This document shows positions 49,335 through 61,600 of a stretch of DNA of 64,000 nucleotides, one piece after another (position 1 is the stretch's first letter; each line of letters starts with the position of its first letter). The translations under genes and the position numbers were made by a program. Origin of the DNA: Theropithecus gelada (Eukaryota > Chordata > Mammalia > Primates > Cercopithecidae). The notes under the pieces were generated by a model that searched no databases, had not been told where the DNA came from, and saw only the letters and a program-made list of their open reading frames with translations. The stretch is taken from NCBI RefSeq assembly GCF_003255815.1, contig NC_037682.1, positions 12,062,159 to 12,126,158 on the forward strand, written 5' to 3'.

Positions 49335-49640
49335 TTTTGTTTGTCTGTTTTTGAGACAGAGTTTCACTCTGTTGCCCAGGCTGGAGTGCAGTGGTGTGAT
49401 CACAATCTCAGCTTACTTCAACCTCCACCTCCCAGGTTCAAGTGATTCTCATGCCTCAGCCTCCCAAGTAGCTGGGTTTACAGGCACGTGCCGCCACCCC
49501 AGGCTAATTTTTGTATTTTTAGTAGAGATGGGTTTTTACCATATTGGGCAGGCTTGTGTCGAACTCCTGACCTCAAGCAATCCACCCTCCTCAGTCTCTT
49601 AAAGTGCTGGGATGTCAGGCGTGAGCCACCACGCCCAGCT
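49335..49640 (-). mobile_element. Alu, full length
   Basis: Minus-strand Alu. GCACTACCCTATTTG at 49320 and GCACTACCCTACTTG at 49641 are the target duplication. Confidence 0.94.
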
Positions 49641-50341
49641 GCACTACCCTACTTGTGCTGTTCATAATGCTGCAAACCAGTGCAGACACCATTTGGGACA
49701 CCACCTAGAGTTTGGGGACCCTTCTTCATCCACCTTTAAATTGACTTCCTACATCATCTCCCATTAGTAGGGTACATCCATAACCCAGATCTAAAATGTA
49801 CATTCTTTGGATGGCCTGAAGCTTCTGGAAAGCAGCCACTTTTTAATCATGATACATTTTACCTCAGTAATACAACTCATAACTTTGTATTTGGAATTAA
49901 CTTCAAACTCCAATCAGTGTTGCAATGATACGTCTGTATAGCTTTACCCAATTCCATTTATTATTGAGGGCTTATTCCTATTTGCTTTAGCAATACAGTC
50001 TCCTTGGGGCAATTCTATTCAACAGAGACTCAGGACAAGGGTCTCATTTTATGAAATTTTCCAACAGGTATGCAAAACCTTAAACATCAAATTACAACCA
50101 TATATCCCATACCCTCCCCAGCTCTGACAAGGCTCACAAATTCAGTGGCAAAACAAGAGGTGACATAAACTACAGTGAACAGACTTTTTGTGGCCTAAAG
50201 CCCTCCTAATGTCATGATGAACCTGCAGGCTGTGTTCAAATGAGCTATGGGGCTCTGCTCCTGTGAAATCATCATAGCCCCAGGAGAGGTCCAGCAATTT
50301 TCCTCTGCAATAGAGCAGATCCTTGAAAGTCAAGGAGTTTT

Positions 50342-50629
50342 GGCCAGGCATAGCGGCTCACGCCTGTAATCTCAGCACTTTGGGAGGCCAAGGTGGGCAG
50401 ATCACGAGGTCGGGAGTTTGAGACCAGCCTGGCCAACATAGTGAAACCCCCATCTCTACTGAAAACACACAAAAAAATTAGCTGGGTGTGGTGGCAGACG
50501 CCTGTAATCCTAGCTACTCCGGAGGCTAAGGCACGAGAATCGCTTGAACCTGGGAGGTGGAGGTTGCAGTGAGCTGAGATTGTGCCGCTGCACTTCAGCC
50601 TGGGCAACAGAGTGAGACTTTGTCTCAAA
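50342..50629 (+). mobile_element. Alu with expanded purine tail
   Basis: Plus-strand Alu. GAAAGTCAAGGAGTTT before the Alu and GGAAGTCAAGGAGTCT after the tail (50866) show that the purine tract is its tail. Confidence 0.93.
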
Positions 50630-50865
50630 ATAAAAAAAGAAAAAGGAAAAAAGAAAGAAAAAGAAGAAAGGCAGGAAAGAAAGAAGAGAGAGAGAAAGAA
50701 AGAAAGAAAGAGAAAAGAAAGAGAGAAAGAAAGAAAGAGAAAGAAAGAAGAAGAAAGAAAGAGAAAGACAGAGGGAGGGAGGGAGGAAGGAAGGAAGGAA
50801 GGAAGGAAGGAAGGAAGGAAGGAAGGAAGGAAGGAAGGAAGGAAGGAAGGAAAGAGGAAAGAAAG
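50630..50865. repeat. Polypurine tract, (GAAA)n then (GGAA)n
   Basis: About 235 bases of almost only A and G, ending in some 18 GGAA units. It reads open in several frames (K/R/E or S/F/L/P peptides), which are not genes. Confidence 0.96.
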
Positions 50866-50889
50866 GAAGTCAAGGAGTCTCCTTCCGTC

Positions 50890-51540
50890 ATAAGTTCCTG
50901 TCAAGGCTGACACAAACATGAGGCTCTGTTCCAATACATCTGTTCTACCTGGAGAACTGATCTTACCTAAAGGAATTTCACAGAAAGAACAGACTGGCAG
51001 CGATGTAAGCCAGGCCCTAACACCCCATCTTGACCATCCCCACAGTTAGTAAGTCATGCTGGACCTTTCTTGAGATACCTGCATCTCATGGTAAGTCTGT
51101 CCCACCTTGAAACCAGAGACTTAAGAACATCAAGCACAACCACATCAAAGGTACCACCCAAAGAAGGGGAGTTTGAGACCACCTGAAAGAGGCAGTTTGT
51201 GTCCTCTGCAAAAACGGGTGCCACTCAGGATGATGAAAATCAGATTTTTTCATGTTTAGCCTAGAAGGAAAAGCGGTTACCCCTTTGGCACCCATAATGA
51301 GTTGATGGCTTTTTTTTAAATAGAATTCTAGAAGAACTGCACACAGAAGCAGACTGAATAACCCAAAGACTTGTGATGACCAGCAAACTTCTGAACTCAT
51401 ACTCACCTAGGATCCTTGAGAGCAATTATTTTTGCTTAATCTGATGGTTTTCTGCTGCCCACTGGGAAGACCTTTCTTCCCCAATAGTCCTTTGCACTGA
51501 AGGGAACAATAAAAACATTATGTGGAAAAAAAAAAAAAAA
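50890..51540 (+). other. Candidate polyadenylated retrocopy
   Basis: No family recognised. The 3' end has AATAAA (51508-51513), 12 bases, then 15 A (51526-51540), as left by reverse transcription of an mRNA or by an old retroelement. Upstream extent unknown. Confidence 0.35.
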
Positions 51541-52229
51541 TGTTGTGGAAGGACAGCAAAGTGGTGTGAGGTAGCTGTCCACATCTCATTGTGTATTTCA
51601 ACTCTCATCCTGCCTATGTTCAACTTCAGTAATTATCCAAGACCTATCTTAAACCTAATTTCCTCTTTCCTTCCAAAAGCTCCTCTATCTGAAGGATTTT
51701 TTCTCCAGCACGTTTGAACTTCAGTTTCCTCTCATCTTATTTCTCGGTAGATTTCATCCTATCTGCTCTTCATCCATCAGAAAATCTTAAATATTTCTCA
51801 TCAAATATTGTCACTTGCTTGTTTCCACCACACCGTAGAATTTGTCACTTTGTTCTTTTGTTGTCATTTTAAGTTGTTATTTTTTCAGATTTCTAAAGAG
51901 AATGGACAAAGATTAAACTCACGCTCATCCTGTGTTCTTTATCCGATCTCAAGTGATGCGTTTTATTTGTTGACTTCCATTACGGTTAGGTGCTTGACTG
52001 ACAAATAACTGTGATGATCATGGGCTTGTGATGGCAAAGGGCAGGGTTTTTTTGGTTTTTTTGTTTTTTGTTTTTTTAAAGCAACTGTAACTCCCTCTAA
52101 ATCTCCTTTTGACATTTGCTTCTGTAATAGAAATGCTAATCTTTCTAGATGTGTGGTAGTGACAAAGAGGAAGATAATCCAGGGAAGGGAATTGGAGGAA
52201 CAGGAGGGAAAGAAGTTCCAGTATTGTTT

Positions 52230-52524
52230 TTTGTTTTGTTTTGAGACAGAGTCTTGCTCTGTCGCCAGGCTGGAGTGCAGTGGCACGATTTTGGCTCACT
52301 GCAATCTCCGCCTCCCAGGTTCAACCGATTCCCCTGCCTCAGTCTCCCGAGTAGCTGGGACTACAGGCGGGCGCCATCATGCCCAGCTAATTTATTTTTT
52401 GTATTTTAGTAGAGACGGGGTTTTGCCATACTGGCCAGGATGGTCTCGATCTCCTGACCTCATGATCTGCCCTCCTTGGCCTCCCAAAGTGCTGGGATTA
52501 CAGGCATGAGCCACCACACCTGGC
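52230..52524 (-). mobile_element. Alu, full length
   Basis: Minus-strand Alu. CCAGTATTGTTT before and CCAGTGTTGTTT after. Confidence 0.93.
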
Positions 52525-52694
52525 GCCAGTGTTGTTTAAGTAAGAAAGCTAGCCCAGCTTTTCATAATCCAGTTTAAAATGTGTCTATCGGTGGGACACC
52601 ACTAACTGGGTGCCCTGATGCCTTCCCAGGTTCAACAGGGAAGAGGCGGGCAGGCGGATAAGTAAAATCAAGGATTTGGGGTCCAGATATAGTT

Positions 52695-52840
52695 TCCCAT
52701 CTCTGGGCTACATGGACTGTGTGAGCTTGGAAAAGCCATTTAATCTTTTTAAGTCTCAGTAAATGAAGACTACACTTTCTTTACGTGAAAGTCATTAGAA
52801 TTAAATAATAGTATGCATGTAAAACCCTCAGCAGTGCTGA
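52695..52840 (+). mobile_element. MIR
   Basis: GAGCTTGGAAAAGCCATTTA, AAGTCTCAGTAAATGAAGA, then TTAGAATTAAATAATAGTAT: plus-strand MIR. Confidence 0.6.
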
Positions 52841-53383
52841 GATGATCCCGTTAACATGAACCAGTCAGTCAGTCTCATTGCTCTCCAAATAAGGCACTTT
52901 AGAGTCATTTTCACTTCCCTTCTAGTTTTATCCTTCAAATCTTCTTTTTTCATCCCACACACCACAAACACAGTCATAGCTACCCACTTCTTTCCATCTG
53001 CCCTTGATAGACAACACCTAATCTCATTTCTTCTCAGCTTCTGTCTCCTTAGTAAGAAATGTGAGGAGATAGCATATACACCTGCTTGTATAATGCACAG
53101 TCCTCTCTTCTCAAGAGAAGACGCTGTCAGTTGTTTTGCCCTTATGCAAACATAAGTGAAACTTGTATTTCATTGTGTTCACTTTGAGAACGGCATCCAG
53201 GAACGGAACTCAAGGGCTCCTGCTGGTGACCGATGGTCTATTGCAAGTGTTCACAGATTCCACGCTCTACGTGAAATGGCGCCACCTTAAGGCTCAAACC
53301 TTATTGCTGGTGTTCAATCTGAGAAAAACTCATCAGACATCTCCCACTACAGGTTAGGCTTTGATAATTAAAAGAATAAAATG

Positions 53384-53694
53384 GGCCTAGCACGGTGGCT
53401 CACGCCTGTCATCCCAACACTTTGGGAAGCCGAGGCGGGTGGATCACCGAGGTCAGGAGTTCGAGACCAGCCTGACTAACATGGTGAAACCCTGTCTCTA
53501 CTAAAAATACAAAAACTAGCCGGGCGTGGTGGTACGCACCTGTAATCCCAGCTACTCGGGAGGCTGAGGCAGGAGAATCACTTGAACCTGGGAGGTGGAG
53601 GTTACAGCGATCTGAGATCGCACCACTGCACTCCAGCCTGGGTGACAAAGCCAGACCCCGCCTCAAAAAAAAAGAAAGAAAGAAAGAAAGAAAA
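53384..53694 (+). mobile_element. Alu with (GAAA)n tail
   Basis: Plus-strand Alu ending in AAAGAAAGAAAGAAAGAAAG. Confidence 0.93.
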
Positions 53695-53699
53695 CTAGC

Positions 53700-54880
53700 C
53701 ACCTAAACCAACCTACACATTCAGATGAGGCTTTTTGGAGGACATGATGAAGAGAGAAATAAAGAAAGTATCTAGGCTGAAGGAGCGGTCCAACCTCCAG
53801 CTACCTGGCGTAGTCAGTGCAGACAAAGACCTGATGGGAACTCAGCAGAGTGGACTCCTAGGAAGAGGGTGAGAACTGCAACCAGGTGAACCAAGACTAG
53901 GGAAACTGCTTCTGATTTTGCACAGGGGACAAGATCCAGCCCCTGGTGGGGCGGTGAATAACAACAACTACACATCATGTAAGTGCCCTGGGAACCCCTT
54001 AGTGCAAGGGGAGCTATAATCCTACCAGAACACTCTGGATTTATACATGTGTCCACACAAGACCTTCCTTGTGGATTAAGACATTATAAAAGCAATTTGA
54101 GAAAGAAGGTGGCTCAGGGGACATTAACCCACACAGCGCAGACAGGAAATCCTGAGCGGTTTATCATTTGGTCAGTAAGAAGCCATCAGAAAGTCATGAA
54201 AGTCTAGAATCAGTGGCTTGCTCACCAGCTGTAAAGGAGATAATCATGAAGTAGGGATCAATAATTAGTAATTAGCAGAGATCAATAATTAGTAATTTGA
54301 CAAGAGATTTACCAGGGAAGAACCAAAATTCCCCACCTCTGAAGGGTGGCTGGGGGAATATGTCTAAAGATCTGTGTCTAAAGATTACTGTGTCTAAAGA
54401 TCCTCCTGGCTCCTTTTAGCCACATTTGACATATTAATCATCTTCTTACATACAAACGTACACTTGAATGACCCCTCTAGAGTCATTTAAGGGCAGGCTA
54501 GGGCCATTTTTAGTATGCTGAAGAACAGAGCACTCTCCCAGGCTGAGGGATTGTGGATGGTCCCAGAGACTCCAGTGGTCCAGGAAGTGGAAATTCCTCA
54601 CCCATGACACTTACTTTCCTCCCAGGATTGGAGGACAAAAGAGGAGAACAAGAAAAATATGGAGAAAATATGAAGAAAAAACAAAAGAATGTGACAATTC
54701 TTGTTCCCAATTTTGAAGCAACTTCATATATGCCTTAAAACAAAGAAGACAACATAAAACTATAAAAAGGTATCAAAAACCCCACAATAAGGCTTTTCTG
54801 ATTACTAGGGGAAATGGCAGTTTTAACCAAGGTCAGAAATTACCCTGAAAATGAAAGGGATATTGGTGTGGTTTGGATAT
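53700..54880. other. Non-genic spacer with short tandem repeats
   Basis: GATCAATAATTAGTAATT occurs twice (54257 and 54280 area) and GTGTCTAAAGAT two to three times near 54360-54402. No exon seen. Confidence 0.5.
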
Positions 54881-54957
54881 GGTTGCTGAGATCCCACCAC
54901 TGCACTCCAGCCTGGGCAACAGAGTGAGACCCTGTCTCCAACAACAACAACAAAAAG
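54880..54957 (+). mobile_element. Alu right-end scrap
   Basis: CCACCACTGCACTCCAGCCT to an (AAC)n tail, only the last 75 bases. Confidence 0.8.
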
Positions 54958-54964
54958 TGTAATC

Positions 54965-55675
54965 CTTTTTATTTAACTTGGACTTGATGAAACTCTAAGA
55001 ATTCTTGTGTTGATGTTCATGAGGGATAATTGTCTTCTTTTCTTGCAATGTCTGATTTGGGGACCAAAGCAATGCTGGCCTCAGAGACAGAACTGAGTAT
55101 TCTTTCCTCTTATATTTCATGTGAGCGGTTGTGTAGAATGAGTATTATTTCCTTAAACATGTGGCAACATTTACCACTAAACCTACCTATGTCTACCGTT
55201 TTCTTTGTGATAACACATCTTTCATAGAGCTATGTAGGTTTTCCATTTCTTCCTAAGTGAACTAATCTGTATCTTTTAAGGAATCTGCATTGCTTTCATC
55301 TAAACTGTCAAATGTATTCCTAGAAGTTGTTCATAATAGTCTCTTATTGTTTTAATATCTGTAGAATCTGTAGTGAAGCTACCTAATTTCTGACACTGGT
55401 AATCTATCTTTTCTTCTGATCAGTCTAAATAGAATTTTCTTGAGCTTCTCAAAGAACTAGCTTTTGGTTAATTAATTTTCTGTATTTTCTCTTTCTAATG
55501 TCTGATTTCTGCTCTACTTGCATGATTTCCCCTTCTCTGTGTACACTTTTAATTTGCTCTTTTTTTTTTTCTAGTTTCTTAAAGTAGAAGCTGAGGTCAC
55601 TGATTTGAGACCTTTTTTCTAACACAGGCATTGAGCCCTATAAATTCCCCTCAGTACTGCTTTACTTGCATCACG
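54965..55675 (-). mobile_element. L1 ORF2 fragment, minus strand
   Basis: Plus-strand phrases such as CTTTTGGTTAATTAATTTTC and CATTGAGCCCTATAAATTCC are the reverse of the L1 ORF2 region between endonuclease and RT. It abuts a plus-strand L1 piece. Confidence 0.7.
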
Positions 55676-56995
55676 GGATACAAAGTTGACACAAAAGTCA
55701 ACTGTATTTCTATACACCAGCAATGAACAAGTGGAAACCAAAAATCAGAAAAACAAAACCATTTACAACAGCTCCAAGAAAATAAATAGTTACAAATCTA
55801 AGAAAATATGTACAGGATCTGTATGCTGAAACTATAAAATGCTGAAGAAAGAAACTAAACATGCAAATAAATGGAGAGACACATCATGTTCACGGATTAA
55901 AAGACGATCATAAATATGTGAATTCTCCCCAAACTTATCTACAGATTTAATGCAATTCCAATCAAAATCCCAGCAGGACTTTTGTAGGTAAGTTGAACCT
56001 AAAATTTAAATGGAAAGGTAACACTGACACAATAGTCAAAATAATTTTGAAAGAAAAATAAAATTGGAAGAATTATATTACCAGATTTTAATACTTATTA
56101 CAAAGCTATAGTCATCTTGATTTATGTGGTATTGGCAAAAGGAGAGAGGTACAGATCAATGGGAGAAAATAAAAAGTCTAGAAATAGACCCATACCAATA
56201 TGGCTAACTCCTGGCAAAGATATAAAAGAAATTCAGCAGAGAAAGGGTAGTCTTTCCAACAAATGGTGCTGGAACAATTAGACATCCGTCCATATGCTCC
56301 TAAACACAAACAAAAAACATAAACTTCATACTTAAAAAAAAGTTAACTCAAAATAGATCATAAATCTACATATAACATGTAAAATAAAAAACATTTAGAA
56401 GAAAAGAAAGGAGAATTAGGACCTAGGACTAGACAATGGTTTCTTAGACATGACAAAAAAACACACTCTATTTTTAAAATTTAATTAATTGGACTTCATC
56501 GAATTAAAATTTTTGTCCTGTGAAAAGCACTGGTAAGTAAACAAAAAGCTGGGCTAGGCATGGCAGCTCATGCCTACAATCTCAGCACTTTGGGAGGCCA
56601 AGGCAGAAGGATCGCTTCAGACCAGGAGTTTAAGACCAGCCTGGCCAACGTGGCAAGACCCCATCTCTACAAAAAAAATTTTTTTAAAAAGACAAGCTAC
56701 AGATTGGGAGAAAATACTGCAAAGCATTTATCTGACAACATATTTGTATCCATAATATGTAAAGATTCTTAAACCCAACGGTAACATAACAATCCAATTT
56801 TAAGATGAACAAAAGATTTGAAGACTCTTCACCAAAGATATACAGATGACAGAAATGTACATGAAAAGATGTTCACCATCAGCCATTAGGGAAATTCAAG
56901 TTAAAGCCATGATTAGATATCCGTACACACCTATTTGCATGGCTAAAATAACAGACAATACCAAGTGTTGATAAATATGCAGACCAATTGCAATT
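55676..56995 (+). mobile_element. L1 ORF2 fragment, plus strand
   Basis: TGTATTTCTATACACCAGCA, then GAATTCTCCCCAAACTTATC and AATGGTGCTGGAACAATTAG: the later half of ORF2, broken, carrying an Alu monomer at 56551-56693. Confidence 0.8.
56551..56693 (+). mobile_element. Alu left monomer (FLAM-like)
   Basis: Single arm, GGGCTAGGCATGGCAGC to CTCTACAAAAAAAA. Confidence 0.8.
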
Positions 56996-57264
56996 ACCTT
57001 TCTGCTGAATAATAACTTTTTCTTAAACACACTATGTAAAGATGCTTTAAGTGATATATTGTGGTTTTAGACAGACACACTCGCCAGTTTACTCAGTACA
57101 AGTGTCTAGTCAGAGAATATCGGGAAAAAATTTGAACTGCACAACATATTTGAACAAACCATAAAACGCTTTTCTTGGCATGGGTAGAAACTTCCAGACT
57201 TCCATCTATTGTGTTCACTATTTCCTCATTTTTAAAAGTATTCTTGGATTTAGGCTTTATTTTG

Positions 57265-57478
57265 TCCTTAAGCAGAACTTCTGTAAAAGTTCAAATAGTA
57301 AACATTTTCAGCTTTGCATGGATGGGCCTCTGCTGCACAACTTAACACTGCCCTCAGAGCAGACCAACTGGAGACAACAGGTAAAGAAATGGGCATTTCT
57401 ATCGCTTGTGTTTCGATAAAACTTTAAAGAACTGACTGTGGCTGGATTTGGCCCACAGGCCATAGTTTGGCAACCCCG
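57265..57478 (-). mobile_element. Ancient hAT-like DNA transposon
   Basis: Minus strand: CCAAACTATGGCCTGTGGGC, AAAGTTTTATCGAAACACA, ATGTTTACTATTTGAACTTT. Landmarks of a common nonautonomous hAT repeat; exact name uncertain. Confidence 0.6.
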
Positions 57479-57479
57479 G

Positions 57480-58070
57480 GCTAGAGGAGCAGATGTATGC
57501 ATTCAGAAGGCAGCAGCAGGCAGCTCACAGGCAGGACCACAGCCAGCTTTCATTGGCGCTAAGCATTTAATTGGCAGCTGCCTGGTTTTGCTGGGGAAAT
57601 ATCTCGCTGCTTGCAAGCACTGGTCCCAAGGTGGTCTCAAGGGATACCCCTTTTCTACTCAGACCTCATGCTTCACCAGCACACAGATGTTCTCAGGTCC
57701 ATTTGTACCTGTGCAGCAAGGGTGGAGCCTGGGGAATAGAGAGGGTAGGGGACTAAGTGGCAGGGCTGTGTCAAGACACAGGTCTTTCCCAATGAGCAAG
57801 TTTCCCGTTACAAACAGGGAGCACCCCAAAAAACAGGGAGGGGCTCCACCTGCCCCATCGTGACAGTAACTGAAGTGTTCCTCAGGGGTTATCCAGGCAG
57901 TGGAACCACCCACTGCAGCAGCATCTCCGAGGGCGGGCGTCTGCACCCGGTGATCCTGAGGCACGCCGCAGGGGATGGAACAGTACCTTGGTCCTGCAGG
58001 CCACCGGTGGCCTAAGACACACAGCTACAGGGCCAGGGCTGAGGTGCCCAGTCTTCACGGTATCAACAGC
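57480..58070. other. Spacer after INCENP 3' end
   Basis: GC-richer sequence with no exon resemblance. The long frame at 57438-57863 has no recognisable domain. Confidence 0.5.
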
Positions 58071-58088
58071 AGGCTTGAAGGAATATAC

Positions 58089-58094
58089 TTTATT
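58089..58094 (-). terminator. INCENP: INCENP polyadenylation signal AATAAA
   Basis: AATAAA on the minus strand, 331 bases after the INCENP stop. It implies a 3' UTR of roughly 350 bases ending near 58070. No other canonical hexamer was noticed between stop and this site. Confidence 0.75.
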
Positions 58095-58424
58095 AATCTA
58101 CCTCCCAAACACTAAAATGCCAAAGACTAAAACGCTAACATTCAGCTAAATTAAAACAACTATTTACAGAGCACTGTCTGCAGGTCATGTAGGGCTGGGC
58201 CCGGTTCTTCCCCACCGACCCACCCAGCCCATCCTCCAAACAGGCCTGGGGCCACCTGCCACCTGCAGCAGAAACACCCAGCACAGAGGACGTTTATATA
58301 CACCTGGCCGAGCCCTCCACAATGGCATGCCAAGAAGGAGGTGGACAGACCAAGACAGAGACCGACAGACAGATAGATAGACATAGACAGGAGGTGAGGC
58401 TGCTAAGACAGACGAAGGCCAGCC

Positions 58425-58639
58425 TCAGTGCTTCTTCAGGCTGTAGGCCAGGCTGCTGGGGACCCTGGCGCCCTGCAGAGGCGGCGAGTTCCAGACAGCA
58501 GAGCTGGTACGCTTGTGATAGCGGGGCTTGCTCTTCTTGAAGATATCCTCCAAGTCCAGCGGGAGAATGGCTCCAAAGAGTTCCAGAAGGTTCGGCGGGT
58601 GGTAGTACTGGTGAATGATGGCCTGGCTGAGCGGCGTGC
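58425..58639 (-). CDS. INCENP: INCENP last coding exon: IN-box core and TSS motif
   Basis: 215 bp. After the acceptor TGTAG it completes Gly, then encodes TPLSQAIIHQYYHPPN, the hydrophobic IN-box core, the basic KSKPRYHKR and TSSAVW, ending YSLKKH and TGA at 58425-58427. The TSS serines and the following Trp, needed for full Aurora B activation in the known family, are intact. Confidence 0.98.
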
Positions 58640-61600
58640 CTACAGGAGACGACAGACCAGACACTGCCTTGGGGCTCTCCATGAACCTCCCCACCCCCTG
58701 CCCCGCAAAGAGCCCTGTCACCCTCTCCAGCCTCCCTACAGAGAGCTCTGTCACCCTCTTCAGCCCTGCCCCTGCCTGTACCACCATCAAACCCAGAGAA
58801 CGCCCTTGTGTCACATCCTTCCTACCGTCCTCTGGCAGCTTAACCTGTACAAAGTCCTCGAGAGCTTGCATGAGCCAGGCACTCCTTGAACCTGTCCCGA
58901 CCACCACCTGGGAGGCAGGTTCTGTATTCTCCCATTCAGCAGATTTGCCTAAAGGCATACAGCTAACAATGGCAGAGCCTATGTGTGAAGACAAGCCAAG
59001 CTCGAGAGCTTAAGCATAGGATGCCATCCTCGACCACCCTGGCCAGCTGCTTCTCATAGACCCCACAGGCCCTGGCACAATACTGAGGGGCCTCTGGGCA
59101 GTGGATGTGGGAGTGCACAGTCCTGACAACGGGGCTGAGGAAGACCCAGGGGATCAGGAGGCCAGACATGCACCAGCACTTGCTCAGCACCAGGTGCGGC
59201 TCTAAGGGCCAGCCGTGAGCTCACTCATGTCACTCTCAATACAACTCCTCAGCTGGATCTTGTCATCACCCCCCTTTCACAGATGAGGAAACTATTTAAG
59301 TAAGCTGTTCAAAGTCACCTCCGATTAGGTGGCTTTGCAAGCGATCTGGCTTCTGCTCACTGCCATCTCCCAAACAACTTGACACTGGTAGTTAAGAGGC
59401 TTAAAGCACATGCCAGTTACAGTAGGGTTCAGATGAGGTGAAACTCACAAAAACAAGTTTCTGCAGAGTGCCTACCAGCTATGGGATTCCAGGCCCTTCC
59501 CTCTAGGGCATCTGCGCCCCTCCCTGACTTCCAGCTCAGCAAACACTGCAAGGCACCCATGGTACCCACTGGCCCTATCCACTCTGGCAGCACCCACTGC
59601 TAGCACCTACCCTGCTCACTCAAGCTGGCCTTGCACTCAGGCCTGAGGCACTGCAGTCACGCTCACCCACGTTCTTGTTTAATGCTGGGGCCTGTAAACT
59701 CCAAGTCAGATCCTACTCAAGTGCCTCGCGCACTCCTCAGGGCCTTTCCTGCCTCCCCCAGCTGGCCAGAGGCCCCAGGCTCCAGCTTGGTGTTCTGCCT
59801 AAACCCGTTCCCATTCTAGCTCTGTCCCTGCCCCAGGTGGCTTACTTGGGTCCAAGTCTCTTCAGCCTTGCTGGATGTGACTTTAAGGAGGGGCCCAGTC
59901 CAAGTCAGGACACCCAGCAGTATATGCCGTGCCCGAGGCCAGCGCAATTTCATATATTTTTTTGAGAACAAAGGAACCCAACCTCATAGGTCTGGTCCTC
60001 AGGAAAGCACAATGACCACAGGGTGCCCCACTCTCCCCCGGGCACATGCATGCCCAAGGCCAGAGCCTCGAGCCGCCAACTCAAGCACTCAGCAGCCTCC
60101 CAACACCATAGCAGCCAACCCACTGCTTCCAGGGCCCTCAAGGTGAGGACCAGGGAGGGCCTGAGTCTCCCAGGGAGCTGTGGGCTTTGCTTACCTCGGG
60201 CCCAGTTGGGGATGGGCTTCCGGGGATGGGCCTCATCATCGGTGGAGTCGTCGCTATTCAGATCCATCCCGTAGTTATCTGGGTTGATCTTGGGAGGGGC
60301 TCTGCGCCCTTGCGGAGTCATCTGATATGAGGTACAAGCTGGAGACTGGAAAAACAAACATGGCCATCAGCTCCCTTCGTGGCATTCCGGTCTCTCACCA
60401 CCAAGGAGCGCTGGGGCACTGCTCACCTCCTCCCATTTCACAGGAGAAACAAAAGGTGCAGGATCACTTTTGTTTTTTTTTCTTTTTTTGAGACAGAATC
60501 TCACTGTCGCCCAGACTGGAGTGCAGTGGTGTGATCTCAGCTCACTGCAACCTCCACCTCCCAGGTTCAAGAGATTCTCATGCCTCAGCTTTCCCAAGTA
60601 GCTGGATTACAGGTGTGTACCACCACACCCGGCTTATTTTTTGTATGTTTAGTAAGGGACTGGGTTTCACTATGTTGACCAGGCTGGTCTCGAACTCGTG
60701 ACCTCAAGTAATCCACCTGCCTTGGCCTTCCAATATGCTGGGATTACAGGCGAGAACCACTGCACCAGGCCTAGTTTTAATTTTAAAAAGTCACAGAACA
60801 CACACTACTCTGTGTCCCCTTTTTTCATGCTAAGGTGTACTGCAAACTTTCTTCTAGGCCAGTGTGTCTAGAATCCTCCTGGGAACCGCTCAGGAGACTC
60901 CAGGATTTGCAACTTAACCATCCATCGTTGACAGATACCATACTAACTTCCAAGTTTTCCGCATCTTAACTGTGCTGCAATGAAAACATTATGTTTTGTT
61001 TGGTAACAGCACTGAAGTGAAAACAGATCAAATGCTCATCAAGAGAAGTCGGCTGAATTCCAGCACAATGAAGGTACACGGCCCTCAAAACTAAGCAATT
61101 TACCTGTGCTGAAACAGACAGATGTCTACAATATGCCTAGCAAAAAAAAAACCGTAGGGGTGAGGGGGCTGGAAATCAAGCCACCAAATGGTACGTGCCC
61201 ATTTTAAATATGTGTGTATATGGGTGAAAAAGAGAGACAGAATATCCGTGTGTGTTAAAAGGGTTACATATGCAAAAATCTACAAGGATATACAATGGGC
61301 TTAGTAGAGTTTTCCTGAGGGTCCCTTGTCTTAAAACTTTATACTCTTTTATAAGGTTTAGTTCCTTTTTATCCCCCACCTCAACAAATTCTACTTTTAG
61401 AATAACGAAGAATACAAAAAATAGTAAAAACAACTGGGCCAAGTGTATCTGTCCTTTTCCTTAGGGCCCTAACGTAGCCTGTGCCTCCAGCTACTGGGAA
61501 GAGAATAATCAGACTGGGCCCCTCCGCCCGAGGGCCTCTCCACTGGGGCCCAGGCTGCACCTGCACGTCCACAGTCACGTTCAGGGCCTTGCTGACCCCT

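Noticed and set aside
50272..50934. 220-residue frame rich in FLPS repeats and its antisense K/R/E frames
   Set aside because: Product of an Alu plus a purine microsatellite; the peptide repeat mirrors the DNA repeat.
54250..54405. CRISPR-like spaced repeats
   Set aside because: Two or three short copies without regular spacers, in a primate genome.
58640..58994. N-terminal extension of the INCENP last exon frame
   Set aside because: A good acceptor at 58640 and the in-frame join to the IN-box exon show this part is intron.
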